From Rostratula benghalensis (lineage: Eukaryota > Chordata > Aves > Charadriiformes > Rostratulidae): a stretch of 64,000 nucleotides of DNA. Within the stretch, counting starts at the first letter, position 1, and each line of letters opens with the position of its first letter. Positions 1 through 12,601 of this stretch are shown piece after piece. Both the position numbers and the translations under genes were made by a program. Under the pieces are notes generated by a model. The model ran no database searches, had not been told where the DNA came from, and saw nothing but the letters and a program-made list of their open reading frames with translations. The stretch is from positions 3,248,674 through 3,312,673 of the forward strand of contig VXAI01000082.1 of NCBI GenBank assembly GCA_013399305.1, given 5' to 3'.

Positions 1-401
1 CAACTATTTAGGTTACCATGTTTTTTTCACCCATGACTCAGATGCAGAAAAACATTTTTGTTTTGTTCTACAGACAAGCAATGTAGACTTCCTTCCCTCT
101 GCCCCTAGTTACTCAAATGACCAGACTTTCAACCATCTGGCAAGGGGGGTATTTTCTATCAGATACAGTTCTGACAACAGGAATCTCATTTCACAATGAA
201 GTATAAATTTGAGACAATGGGATTACAGAAATGAATAAATACTCAGCATTCTAATTAAGGTATACAGAACCTGGACTAAATTTTATAACAGATTCTCCTA
301 AAAATATGTAACCTTTACAATTTACACCTTCGTGATGTTTATTTTTTTTGTTTGTTTAAATATTTCTTAAAGTATGTGTTTCTGTGAGTGTTTTAACAAC
401 A

Positions 402-551
402 AGGAATTCCATATCTTCCTTTACTTCTCTAGGGCCAGGCATGGATTTGCCAGGGGTTCAGGACAACTGCGTGAGGATGCATTAAGCTCTCATACAATTC
501 TAAAACAGTAGCACAGCTCCCTTTTGCACATCCCTAGCACCAAGAATTACA
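402..551. repeat. 150 bp dispersed element, copy 1
   Basis: This stretch is about 94 percent identical by eye to 9839-9987, while the flanks are unrelated. It runs from AGGAATTCC to GAATTACA. It is bracketed by TTTTAACAAC at 391-400 and TTTTAACACC at 553-562, a 9-of-10 match that looks like a target-site duplication. The ends share an imperfect inverted repeat (G.AATTC). All substitutions that I counted between the copies are transitions, and most fall at CpG positions, as expected for two methylated repeats drifting apart. I do not recognise the family. It could be a short non-autonomous DNA transposon, a retroposed small RNA or an LTR fragment. Confidence 0.7.
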
Positions 552-2269
552 TTTTTAACACCACTGACAATGGTTAAGTCTCTATTGCAGGATGAACTGT
601 TTAAATAACTTTGCACAAACCCAGGATTTTATTCAGAATCTTTGAACTATTCCATTTACAAAGAGAGGGCTGGCACCAATGAATTAAATGAGTATGTACA
701 GAGTTGTAGTAAGTGCAAGTGTAGCATAACGTACCACCAGCACACTGCAGGATATCCTTCTGACTTTGTCCTTGCATTGTAAGAGCATATTCCAGAGTGG
801 ATTTCTTTTTGGAGACTCTGACAAGGAGGTCAACCAAGCCCACTTACTATTCTAAAACATGTCTTTACAAATACATTCACACTGGCAGGTTCAGCCTTGC
901 TGAATCCCATGCTTGAATCATATTAAATGATTTCAAACATAAGAAGCCATTATGAGGAGTACGTCTACTTGCTGCTCAGTCTAGCCCCACATTACAGCAG
1001 ACAGGCATTCAGTGAGTGTTTAATCAGGGGATGCTTATTAAACTGCACGTTTGTGCTGCTTCTAGGGAAAATATAAAAATAGAAACATAGCTGTCAGTCA
1101 AGATGTTTATTTTAATACTGCCACTCTTAGTTTAAAAAAGTTAGAAGCAGCTGTGTTTAAATACATAGACTACGCATATTCACTCTACTTCTCTACCTTA
1201 TTAACCTTTTGCATTACACCAAGTTCAGTCTAAACTTCTATATTGCGCAACTCAGCTACATTTTTCCTTGTCAACACTTACAGTGTCTTCAGTAATCTTG
1301 TCCATATAATATTTCACCCTATTGATTACTCTTTTTAAGAGAGAAAGGTCAGGATGATTTGTTTGGTTTTTTGGTTTTTTGGTTTGGTTGGTTGGTTGGT
1401 TGGGGGTCTTTTTTGGTTTTCTTGGTTTTTTTCCCCTAAGCATTTCTTAATGGTAAATGAATCCAGAATTGGAATGTACTGGGTTTTATGCAGCAGTATG
1501 AGAGAATAGGAATAGCTGAGCTCCACACTTTGTTTTTTGACTTTGATGAGAGGAGAGAGGATATTTGTCACTTGAATTAACAAGCACAAGGTAAATGATT
1601 GGACTGAGGGAAAAAGTAGGAGAAGCTCTGGTGTAGACAGCCATGAGACGATAGGAGACAAGTCAGTTGCTGTGAATTAGCTTGCTTCCCTTTTTCTGCT
1701 TCCACCATAAAAAGGATCAAGAAACTAGTCATGACTGAGCCATAACTTGTTCTGTGGTTTGCACCTGAGTAACTGTAATTATCTGCTGTCACACCTCCCC
1801 ACCAGGCAGATTGCAAGACGGCAGATTAAGCCCCAGGGTGAGATGATCTGCACTTCAGTGGATACAAGCTCACTGTACCTGAACATTCCATATAGCCAGC
1901 AGTGTGGAAGAACAGCCACCAAATCACAGAAGCTTGAAAAGGAAAAAGAAAAACAAAAGAAAAAACAAATCCAATTTCTGAAATAATTAGGAAGGGGCGA
2001 GTTTACATTATATGCTTAAACTAAATGTCATATTTACCATATGCCAAAATTAACCTCTGAGGACAACAGTGATGGTCAGCTACTTTCCAATAAAATAATT
2101 TTTAATGGAATAATTACTTTAATAGAAACATTTTTAATGCGATTTTTATTGGAAGTAGTTCCTTGGATTCAGAATAGAATGTCTGGTCAAACAAGGAAAA
2201 ATAATAAATGCAAAAGAGGAATTAGATCAGTTTTAAAGGGAATTCTAACAGATGGAGAAAGCCTAGTAT
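552..2269. other. Unique non-coding stretch
   Basis: This stretch is AT-rich, with no recognisable gene or transposon apart from the G/T-rich low-complexity tract listed separately near 1.4 kb. Open frames here are under 110 codons and the longest simply read through that tract. Confidence 0.5.
1361..1434. repeat. G/T low-complexity tract (TTGG and TTTTTTGG units)
   Basis: The plus strand shows repeated TTTTTTGG and then GGTT/TTGG units followed by a G5 run and more TTTTGG. It is a degenerate microsatellite. Read in the minus direction it gives a Pro/Asn/Thr/Lys-rich open frame, which is an artefact of the repeat rather than a gene. Confidence 0.8.
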
Positions 2270-2450
2270 CAGGACCATATTCAGTCCTGTTTAACCTCAG
2301 GACTTGAACTCTGGTTTCTTATAGCAGATGAGTGGAGCTGACTAGAAAGAGAAATCCTCTGTGGCACAATATTCAGCCAGCTATGAAATGGCTCTGGCAG
2401 GATCAATGTTACCTACCTCACAGAATAAGTAACCTCCTGGTCCCAAGTAT
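2270..2450 (+). mobile_element. Possible ancient MIR SINE fragment
   Basis: The segment ATGAAATGG at about 2381 followed by TACCTACCTCACAGAATAAG at 2410-2429 resembles the 3' core-flank of MIR elements (an AAAATGGGGATAATA block, then a TACCTACCTCA block). The first half, with TTAACCTCAGGACTTGAACT, is weaker. The match was made by eye to remembered family features, and divergence is high, so the identity and both ends are uncertain. Confidence 0.3.
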
Positions 2451-3474
2451 TTCTGTCTCAAGGGGAGCTTTTTATGGCATTTGGAATGGAATCAAGTTCA
2501 CCCTTGAACAGATCAGGAAAAAAGCTTTTAAATATCAGAAATGATCGCAGAATGGGAAAACCATTCAGCTCTATCCTTATTAAGAAACAGTTTCTATTTT
2601 ATCACAACTGTTTACATAAAGCAAATGCAAAGATAAATTTCAGTTTTAATAAAGGGTTAAAAAAAAAACACCATAGGTGGGGCCAAAATTCTGGCTTACA
2701 GCTCTTCTTGTATTGGATGAAAATAGTTTAATTAATTTATTGTGATAAAAAAACCTTGGATTGATCAAAACTAGCCTAAATAAGCTGTAAAATGTTCTAA
2801 GAGAACATGAACTTAAATTCAACTGAAGAAAGAAAACATAATGTGATTCACATTGGGTAAATTTCTTGTTCACTCTCAGACTGACATATCTAAAAATCAC
2901 TCAAGACACTGCTTTGATAACATCCATCTATCCATCGTGTACTAGTGCCAAACAGAAAACAGAAATATTGTAGGAGCACTGTTATAGCTATCTCTTTGAA
3001 TCCTTGTTTGCTTACTTTATCTGAGCCTCAATACATCAAACACAAATGGGAAAACGTCCTAATAAAGGATAAACAGGAGAAGCCACAGTGCCAGCTGGCA
3101 TGAAGAGGGTGCAAATTTCATTTTCATGCCAGACAACTGAGAAGAAATAATAGGAGGATATCTTAATAGTTATACATACTCATGAACCCATGCACTTTTA
3201 CACAAATCCACAAGTGCTGAATTATTGCACAATTCAACAGAAAGAATAAATAAGTTTGAAATGGATCATTGCTCTATTGAAGATAACAGAATGGTCTTTC
3301 ATTCAAAATTTCACCCCATAGTGCAAAACCAAAATGTTATTAGCCATGAAAGGGCAAGAACTACTAATTCATGAAACCCACTCTCTTTTTAAAATTAGAT
3401 TTCTGATGACCAAAGAAATGAGATTAGAGACAAGTCCCAAAATAAATATTCCTTCTTCTTCAACAGCTAAACTA

Positions 3475-3600
3475 TAGAATCATAGAGTCATAGAATCATT
3501 CAGGTTAGAAGAAACCCTTGGGATCATCGAGTCCAACCAAACTATATTAGAATGCAGATTAAAGTGATAAGCAGTTCTCACTAAACCAGATGTTCACTAT
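3475..3600 (-). mobile_element. CR1 LINE 3' end fragment
   Basis: On the plus strand this reads ATAGAATCATAGAGTCATAG, then CATTCAGGTTAGAAG, then GGGATCATCGAGTCCAACC. That is the reverse complement of the well-known CR1 3' UTR and its terminal ATTCTATGATT repeat. The match fades after the GTCCAACC block, with a possible TAAACCA..GTT continuation near 3582. CR1 copies are usually 5'-truncated, so a piece of this size is typical. Confidence 0.85.
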
Positions 3601-6335
3601 TTATTTTCTCTTCTGTTGCTGGAAAATCACTTCCTCTGGTCTTGCCATTCTGCTCTTCGCATGTAAAGTCACCACTACACCCCCATATTGTCATATAGAT
3701 TAATTTTTTATCGAGTGTTGAGCATGTCCAGTTAGCTGCTGAAAATTGAACTGTTATTTGAATGTGTTCCAACCAACTGACTAAAATTAAGGATCAAACA
3801 CAAGAAAAAGAATCAAAGTTTTTTCAGCAGTAGAATTTTTGAATGCTGATTTCCCATGGTTTTTCTCTTTGCAGGTTCTCTCCTATCTAACCATATGCTT
3901 GAGCTCTTGCTTCTAATTTTCCTTCCTGAGAAAACTAGGGTAAAAACCAAAAGCTCAATAATGATATGAAGAGAGATTTACATAGGAACTTAAGATCATC
4001 TTGTGGGATATCTGCACAGATCTCTCATGTGAACATAGGAGCTATATACTTTCCCTGGACTTGCCCCAAAGGAAATTTTCAACTCACAGACAGTATCTTC
4101 ATCTAGAGCACAACCATTTTATTTTAGATATCATACTGTAATCCCTCCTTCAGAGAAAATGCCTAAATTCCATTACAGCCCTCTACTATCTGCACTGATA
4201 TGGAGTGCCCCCATCATGACTACAGAGATACAGCTTGGAAGAAAATAAGCAAAACATGCATGAGGAGGAGGTATTAAGAGCTAAGGAGGAAATAGAAATA
4301 AATAAATAAATACATACATACATAAATACATAAAACCAACTCTTAATACCATTAATACCAAGGGATCTGAACCAGAATAATTCCAAAATATGGAATGGAA
4401 TGAAACAATTTTCCTTCTCCTTTAATAACGATTTTTCCCCCATGTTCCTATTTCTAAATCACAGTAATTCCATGCCTGCAGTTAAAAGCCAAAAGCTATA
4501 TAGAAGACATATTTTTTCCATAGAATGGTAAACAGTTACTTAATTGGACACCCAAAAAGCATTTTTGTCTTCCTTTTCATAAAATGGCACTTATATTTAC
4601 CAGAAATCTTGAAACAAAGGATGTCTAGCAGAGTACTAGAATCAATATATTTCTTAAATACTGTTTTCTCATAAAAGCAGTTTCATTTGCTCTTCTTTCT
4701 TTTCAGTACAGACAAGTTGCTTCTAAGCCACAGCAACTGAATCAGGATCTACACATTTCACTCAATAATTTTAACTACCCAGGCTTTACTACTTGCTGCT
4801 CCAAGCCAACATATACCAAATGGGATTATTTTTTAAAGTAATATATACAAGATAATTGCTATAGTTTACACAAGGCATTCTTTTCTTTATTGAAACTGTA
4901 AATAGCGTTGTACTTTCCAATAATAAGAATTCAATCCATTTTCAGTTAACCACTAAAAGAAGAGTATATTCTAAAGACTTTTGAATAGCCTAGAAATGCA
5001 TCACTCTTGCATTAAATCCATCGGTGTGTCCATCACAGTGGTTCAATAACTAAGCCACTAGTTGTAGAATTTGATTCTAGGCTGAGACAGCTTTTATCTA
5101 AAAGTAACACAAAATTTCTTACTGTTATGGCTGTGGGAGGAAAACCTCAGATGACAACCCAATATAAGAGCAGATTAAAGGATAATAGTTTGGGTTCCTT
5201 TTACTCATATGTTTGAGTGCTTGGATTGGCCACGATGCACTCAGGAGGTTGATGGTTCAAGAATGATGAAAGATCAATGCTGAAATAACAGAAGCTAGAT
5301 TCAAAATATGTCTGGATCAACAAGATGAGATTCATTGGTAAAGACCCATGTGCAAAGTAGCAAAATACACAGATATAATAAAATATCAAAAACATAAAAG
5401 ACAGTTTTATACTGTAAAGGTAGAGCACAAAAAGAAACAAAAGTAGTGATTTTTCTCTACATTTTTCTAGTGTGAATGAATGCACTCAACTTAATTATAT
5501 TCTATGTATTTCATTAATGCAAAGAAACAGGTAAATCAGAGAAGACAGAGAATGGCAAAACATATAGATATGCAACGTAGACTTAATTATAGAGATAATT
5601 AAAAGAAGCAAATACACACATACAGCATGGCAACATACTTATAAGAAGGACGGGGCAGGGAAGTGAGAGAGGAAGAAGACTGTTTACAAATATTTTAAAG
5701 CGCCGGGAATGAAGAGTAATTAGGGGTTAGAAGTAATAAAGGAGAATTTGGTTGTGATGGAATTGAACAAGAATTCTCTTTAGCTTTTGAGTGTTCACCA
5801 ATACACTTAGCTCTCCCTTTTAATAAAAAAATACCCTGGACAAATATTATGAAGACGTATACTGGTAAACCATCAGTGCTAGCAAGAGTGACTGTACGGG
5901 ATTGCTTCACCTCTAATTTCTACAAGGATTGAAGCTCTTGATGGGTAGAAGTCACCTGAAAAGAAAAGTACTGAATAAAATTATATGTGTGATTAAGCCA
6001 GTAGCAACAGAGCCATATACATGTAGAGGGGAAAAAAAAAAAATAACATATGAAGATAAAACAATCACCCTTCATATAATAGGAAATGACAGGAATACAT
6101 AACTTGGGAAACAGATGATCTATTCCAAATAAATTCTACTAAGTGAGAAATGGTCCTATAGAAGCAAGGAGCAGTATCCCAACTTCTGTGTCAACCTATA
6201 CTAAAGGGGATTTTTGTCTTGATTTGACATATTTTTTCTCTTATGAGCAAGAACAGCAGCAATTAGGTATCATATATTAAAAAAAGAAAACTACAGGAAT
6301 ATTAATGACCAACTTATAAAGCAAAAGAGAAACTC
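3601..6335. other. Unique non-coding stretch
   Basis: I see no gene or recognisable transposon here. It is AT-rich, with a short AAAT/ACAT microsatellite near 4.3 kb and small A runs. A minus-strand acceptor-like TTTTCTTTTCAG at about 5954-5965 is followed by only eleven open codons before a stop and is not supported as an exon. Confidence 0.5.
4296..4334. repeat. AAAT/ACAT tetranucleotide microsatellite
   Basis: Consecutive AAAT units pass into ACAT and back into AAAT/ACAT units over about 39 bp. It is a simple tetranucleotide repeat with interruptions. Confidence 0.85.
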
Positions 6336-6454
6336 AAACCTCTGGTGATATCAGTGAAGTCATCAGTCTCCACACCAACTGAAAATCAGAGTCCACTGAT
6401 ATCACCAGAGGTTTGAAGTCATCAGTCTCCACACCAACTGAGAATCAGAGTCCA
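6336..6454. repeat. Composite inverted plus direct repeat
   Basis: There are two interleaved repeats. A 21 bp arm at 6336-6356 has its perfect reverse complement at 6394-6414. A 41 bp segment at 6355-6395 is repeated directly at 6414-6454 with a single A/G mismatch. The order is arm, segment, inverted arm, segment, with junction overlaps of one or two bases. This arrangement fits one replication template-switch event rather than slippage. A 37 bp spacer separates the inverted arms, so a hairpin is possible. Confidence 0.95.
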
Positions 6455-7145
6455 GGTTGCATTTGGGGTTTTTTTATGTTTTTCTTACTGTTACAGTCAC
6501 AATAATTTTGCCACATTTTCTAGGGAAGATGGGAATATTATAGATTCTGGAAAGGGAGGGGACAAAAAGCACCTTACTTAACACTGCAAGTCAGCTAATT
6601 AGTGGATGGACTTTATTTGAGAATAAATCTGTCGACAATATTAACTTACAATACAAACATACTTCAAGTGGGCTTAAGAGTTAAAAGTAAGCAGCTAAGA
6701 AAATATTGAGGGTAGATACCTCTCTCATCTCTGAAGAATGACTCATGTTCAAAAGCTGCTAACGTTTTCACTTTTAATTAGTTGCCATTTTGATGTCAGC
6801 CTCTAGATAGTATGAAAGAGGATAGAGCATTGATGGGTACATATGACAAAATCCAAGACTTCACCTTTCCTTCCAGATTTCCTAATCATCTTTGTTACTT
6901 TCAGAACAGCGGGTGAGATTCAAGAAAGTTACAAGCTAAAAAAATCCCCAGCCTCCCTCAGTACAAGACTTTTTTCCTCTTTACAGCTGCAGTGAGGTTG
7001 TTGCCTAAATAGCAATTCAGGCTCTAGGGAATAAGCACCACGGTAAGCCTTGCTTGGAAGGGAACACAGAGTCCCTAAAGTATGCCCCATAGGCTTAGAG
7101 AAGAAACACGAGGCTGCAAGCTGCCAGCGTTAATATTTGAGACTC

Positions 7146-7162
7146 TTTTTTTTTTTTTTTTT
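7146..7162. repeat. Poly-T run (17 T)
   Basis: Seventeen consecutive T are followed by CCCCAG. The combination resembles a strong splice acceptor on the plus strand and is discussed in the findings. Confidence 0.95.
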
Positions 7163-7213
7163 CCCCAGGAAATGAGGTAAGTCAAGGAGAAAAAACATCT
7201 GTCTGAGGCAAGA

Positions 7214-7232
7214 ACACACACACACACACATA
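7214..7232. repeat. AC dinucleotide microsatellite
   Basis: About nine AC units run into ATAT. It is a short simple repeat. Confidence 0.9.
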
Positions 7233-9838
7233 TTTAAGTGCTTTTTGAGGGTGAAGAGTGAAAGAAAGGAGTTCTTTCCTTTTGACTTTTTTAAGCTCTC
7301 CGTGGGCCTGTATACTGTTCAAGCTATTAAAAGAGAGACTGAGAAAAATAGCAATCAATAGCATCAGCTAAAGGTGACAAACAGAGCACAAGGTACTGGA
7401 GAGACACACTGTGAAGATGGTGGCTGGGCAGTGATCAATTGCATTTGGAGATGAAGACAGACAGAAGGAGCAAAAAGAGGAATCGATCCAGTCTACTACA
7501 TCTACAGGTATAGGCACCTGGAGCAGGTAGCATGTGACAGACAAGAGCTTAGTCTGTCAATAATTCATACTGCTTCACGGAATAACTTTTAGCAAGAGTC
7601 AGTCTTGAAAGCAACAGTATTGACACACATTGCATGGTAGAGTTTTACTAAAACCTGGCACCTCCAGTCAAGAACAATTCAAAGCACACTACTCAGGATC
7701 CAGTCACCTTAGTCCTTTCTGCTGGATGAGTTTTAGGCCAAACTAAAAGGGAATTTAAAATATTGGTTTTGACAGAAAAAAATAATAGAAAAGCACTTCC
7801 AAAACTAGACAGAAAGAGGAAATCAAAACCAATCTTTCTCCCTTAAGTGCATCATTCAATCGAGCTCTCTACTGTTGAAAATGCTATCCTCACATTTGGC
7901 CAGAGTGCCTTGTGTGATTTACTAATGAATTCAGTTGATTATAAAGGCCTGGAATCTGAGTGGGAAGAATGATCTAAGATATCTGAAAGCAAAGGCTGCA
8001 ATAGTGAGATGCTTCCTCGGCCAAGGGAAAAGAAGGATGCTATTCACAGCCTGGATGGTACACAGCAGCTAAGAGAAACATCCTGTATTACCGAAATGTC
8101 ACTAATAGGCTAGTACTTAGAAGTGAATAGGGCTCAGCCCAATACAATTTTCCCAAACCCTAGACATTGAACTCTACTAAGTGTAAAAGTAAATATAAAA
8201 AAACGGGATTTTAATACATATTCTCAGAACAGCACAGAAATAAACGACCCCCGCAAAGTCTCCCATAAGTGAGTAAAGAACATCACAATAAAAATCTGAT
8301 TTTATTTGTAAAGGGGCAATTCAGCTAATTTTTTAATAAATGCTTTACTGCGTTTATTTGAGTTCCTGGATTTGTCTATTAACTCAGTTTAGCCATTCTC
8401 AGGAGAAAAGATTTGTCCCTCAAGCAAAATTATGTCACAATTGTCAATTAATATTCCATTAATTTATTTCAGATCTTCTAAGTAACATTTAATTTAATTG
8501 GTACTTTATTTATTGTGATACTTTTTGCTATGCAAGGTCAAGCGTTTGATTAATTGCATCTTCACCACTGAAGATGGAAATAAAAACTGGTGTTGGCTAC
8601 TATAAAAAAATCCATATAGGCAACAGCAGAGTCTTTACTGAATTAAAGAAAAAATAAATGTAGTATTTACCAAAACTCAGGCAATTATTAAATCCCTCAC
8701 AAAGTTTCTGAATTATCCTTCCAGAAGACAAATAGTCACATATTTATAGATAACAGGTTAGTTCAAGGAGGCACACACATTTTAGTCCTGGTGACATTCA
8801 TTCCTGACTGTGTTTTAAACAACGTCAGTCATTTCTGCAAGAAGTTGTCATTGCAGTATGATTTGTCTTTCAAACCATATGACTCTCTTCCTCCTGGCTG
8901 CTGACAAAGACTCTGGTAAATTTTTTGACCCTCACATGAGACACTACATGACGTGCATCTAAATTTGGCTTCTTGGAGAAACTGTTTCAAACAGTATTGA
9001 AGAGTTTCTAAATCATCTGTCCACTGCTGCTGCTGGTTCTTCTCCTCCCTCTCTTCTAAGTCTGAAGCTGATCCACGGTAATTAATCTGGAACATGTTTG
9101 GTTCCCTGCATTTACTTAGTCCATTTTATACAATTCTCCCAGATGAGCACGCTGTACACAAGTCATTAATTTGGTACAGAAAAGTTCATACTATGTTGAG
9201 TCTCAAGTTCTTCCTATTATGAAACAGGCCACTTGGCTGCTCTAGTGAAGTCTCTGGCAATAATTCACAGAGAAAGTAGAAATTATTCAGCATTCACTAC
9301 AGCCCTATACATTTCGGAAATGTTTTCCAAAGGAATGGCTGGTACCTTGACAACTATACTTAGGCTATCAACAGAAGCCAAGCATTTAAAATATAACCAT
9401 ATTTTATTTTAGAAAGAGCGGGTAAAATCTTTTTCATCACAAATAGGCTAGACATTAAACAAATCAACAACTTTGTTCTGTTCTGTAAAAATCAAAGCAA
9501 ATATCAATTGCTACATTCCACTGCTACCTACCAATAATTACTGAAATTATACAGGTTTATTCCTCACTTTCATTTTTAGTGGTCATTCATCGTTTCATTA
9601 GTTCCAAATGCAAAAACTTGTTTAAGTCATGATGCCTGTCAAAACAAGAGATGGTAACAGCAAGCCCGTGCCCTTAGATGAGCACAGCAGGTTTTCAGCT
9701 CCTCAAAAATAACAGCAGATGCAATAAAAACTACTTGTGGTTGTTCGTGCAGTATGGTACATAAATCTTCCACGTCATAGTCAATCCATAATGAATTATC
9801 GCTGCCTCATTAAGTTTCAGATGTTTTTACTACAATGC

Positions 9839-9987
9839 AGGAATTCCGTATCTTCCTTTACCTCTCTAGGGCCAGGCATGGATTTGCCAGGGGTCCAGGA
9901 CAACTGTGTGAGGATGCGTTAAGCTCTCATACGATTCTAAAACAGTAGCACAGCTCCCTTTTGCACATCCTGGCACCGAGAATTACA
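9839..9987. repeat. 150 bp dispersed element, copy 2
   Basis: This is the second copy of the element at 402-551, in the same orientation about 9.4 kb away. It keeps CpG at several sites where copy 1 has CA or TG, and the reverse at one site. A one-base gap lies near the right end (CATCCTGGCACC here, CATCCCTAGCACC in copy 1). The flanks TTACTACAATGC on the left and TTACTCTGATCA on the right agree only partly (7 of 12), so a target-site duplication is possible but eroded. Confidence 0.7.
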
Positions 9988-11764
9988 GTTACTCTGATCA
10001 TTTTGGGTGTTCACCTACAGTTTTTCTAAGGCCAACATAATTTGCTAATTATCACCCTTCTCCAAATCAGACCTATTGTCACCTTCTTACCATTTCACAT
10101 CTCTGATGTGCTCTTAAGTAAAAAACAAGGTAACTATTAGATTCTTATCAACTGTAGTACTATCTCCACTCACTCTATTTTCAGGAACATACTTTTGGGG
10201 CCAGACTTTTTTTAAAAAAGTCTCTCCTACAAAAATCTTCTCTGAACAGAACAAGGTTGTTCCTAAAGTAATCTAGTGTCTGCGCATGCAAAAAGGAAAA
10301 TAATGGACAGGAATCTTACAAGTTTAAATAATTATACCTGAAGGCAAAAATTAGCCTGTCACGTACAGAATGAAATTGTTTAAAATGCATTTTTGCAAGT
10401 TGCACTCTGATAAGGGAGACAGACTTTTAAAGGATGGAATTCATTCTTACAATCCACCTGAAAAGTATGTTTTAATTCAAAATTAGAACTTTTATAGAGA
10501 AGTAATGGAGTATTTCTTTCTGATAAGCCCCTTCACAGAACAAGGATCAGAATGCAAATTACAGTTATTTGCTCTAAGTGGTTTTCCATTAGAATGGCAT
10601 TAATATGAAACATTTTTTTTCCATTTCATCAAGACATTTCACAGTATTTCTGGTACCTTTAAGACATGGTATATTAATTTAACAAAATTATATATAATCT
10701 TGGGTGTATTATGTATGCTTCATTTACTTTTTGCAGCCTTCATTATCTTATTTTTCATGTTTGAACCTGTCAATTGAGAACACAGCTACGTCTCCTTTCA
10801 GAAGATCAGGTTTCAGATCAGAAAAGCAAAGACTAATTACAATAGTAATTTGTGAAAAATTGAGGGTTTTATGAAATAAAAAGATGACACAAGCCCTTGT
10901 GTTTAATAGTCCAAATTCCTGTAGGTAAAAGCTTTCCCTTTCTCTCTCTCCCTTCTTTTCTGCAGTTTAACCAGTAACACAAGTAACGGATAAATAATTA
11001 GGGGAGTTTTACCCTATTGTAAACAAAGGGTGCTAGCACAAAGGTGCTGTGGTATGAATGATTAGTAGCACCAAGAACACACATAGAAATTATTCAACAT
11101 GTGTAACAAGCTTTTACCTGTAGCTTTTTCGTAACAAGTATTCAAAGCCACTCACACAATTACCAGTTGTGAACTGTGGAACACCTCTCCAACAAAAGTA
11201 ATCCAAAGGGAACATGCGATCATCGAAGCACATATTGCATCATCCCTTCTTAATGATCAAAAACTGTATTTTTACTAGCTTTTGTTTTAGTTGCAGCACC
11301 CGTGAAAATTACTTCAATCCCCATCCCACAAAGTATATTCTTTCTTACTTCTTACTTGACAATCCTGTGGCTGTGCAATGAAAATAGATATGTAATAGAT
11401 CTGGGATAACCTTTTTCTCTGGTTTGTTTCCTATTAAACCCAAATCTTTCCCATATCTGTTTTCAAATATAGCTGCATGAACAACTGTACCAGCACAGCT
11501 CAGAAGGTCGCAACATGCATGGAGATATAAATTCTGCTAAAGCTGACATTCCTAAAGAATGATGTCCTCATTAAATGACTCAGCCATGAGAAATGGTTCA
11601 CATTAAGGAACCCTTTACAGTCATGATATTCCAGGGCACTAAAAAGGTCATTTGGTAACCCCGTGTCAGCAAAGCTTTGAGACTCTTCACTTTCTTCACA
11701 CCACAGCATCAAGAGAGCATAAGAAGTGTTTTCTTACGCATGTGAAGCACCTACAACCTGTAGC

Positions 11765-11785
11765 AAAAAAAAAAAAAAAAAAAAA
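11765..11785. repeat. Poly-A run (21 A)
   Basis: Twenty-one consecutive A are followed by further A-rich sequence. No retrocopy body is recognisable upstream. Confidence 0.95.
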
Positions 11786-12601
11786 CCCAAGAAAAAAACA
11801 AAAACAAACAGGACACCCTCCAAGACCCAGTTGGTGCCACTACAAAGGTTACACAAGATTTTTGTCTTTCACTGTCAGCATACACATAACTTACTACATC
11901 AACAGAAAAAGCTAGGGGAAAGTCAGAAACAGAAAACACAGAATCAATGATCGGTTTTGTTATTTTTGAAAACATAAAAAGAGGGGAAGTTTTGTGTCTT
12001 CTTCCACTGTCAGCTGCAATTGCTTCCACAATAACGTGCGGTGGTCTACACTAGTAAACACAGCACTTAACACTTCTGGATTAAATTAGTAAACAGATCC
12101 TTTTTATTTTGTAGTGTTACAATTTATATTCCCTTATCTCAACCCTCTTTGTAGAGAAGGTCAAGAACAGCCCAGTGGAAATTTCCAGCACACAGGCTGT
12201 GAATCACAGTCTCAGAGGTCTATATATGACCCAGTAAAATCTACAAATAAAGATTTTTATTATGCAGAACTCTTTAAAAAAACACAACACTGGAGAAGAC
12301 GATGACATATCCAGTGACATATCTGTGGTAATTACCTGCCAGAAAAAGTTGTGACAACTATCAGTGAATATGAAGAAAAGGCAGCAATAGCAACTGTTCC
12401 ACTGGAAGAGGTGGACAAGCAATAGCACCATAGTGTGAAGATAATGTCAAATGAAGTAAGAGACTAGGAAAAACTGGTGCTCTCTATCAAAAACGCAGCA
12501 AAACGAAAGTGGCACGTGGGATGAAGGAAAAGCAGGAAGGAAAAACCGTTCTGAATGGCGAGCAAGGAGCATGTTGTTAATTATTAAAGTGGAAATCCCT
12601 G

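Larger units (their letters stand above)
6455..9838. other. Unique non-coding stretch with poly-T and AC runs
   Basis: There is no recognised gene. It contains a T17 run and an AC microsatellite (listed separately), and an AT-rich segment at about 8280-8520 dense in AATTA/TTAAT words. A minus-strand open frame at 8829-9095 (88 codons) is less low-complexity than its peers but matches nothing that I recognise. Confidence 0.5.

Noticed and set aside
402..551. H/ACA snoRNA reading of the 150 bp element (ends ATTACA plus three bases)
   Set aside because: An ACA-like end is present, but the only hinge-like A-rich box leaves too short a 3' hairpin, and no two-hairpin fold could be drawn by hand.
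1252..1661. Overlapping minus-strand frames rich in Pro, Asn, Thr and Lys
   Set aside because: They are translations of the TTGG/TTTTTTGG low-complexity tract in two frames.
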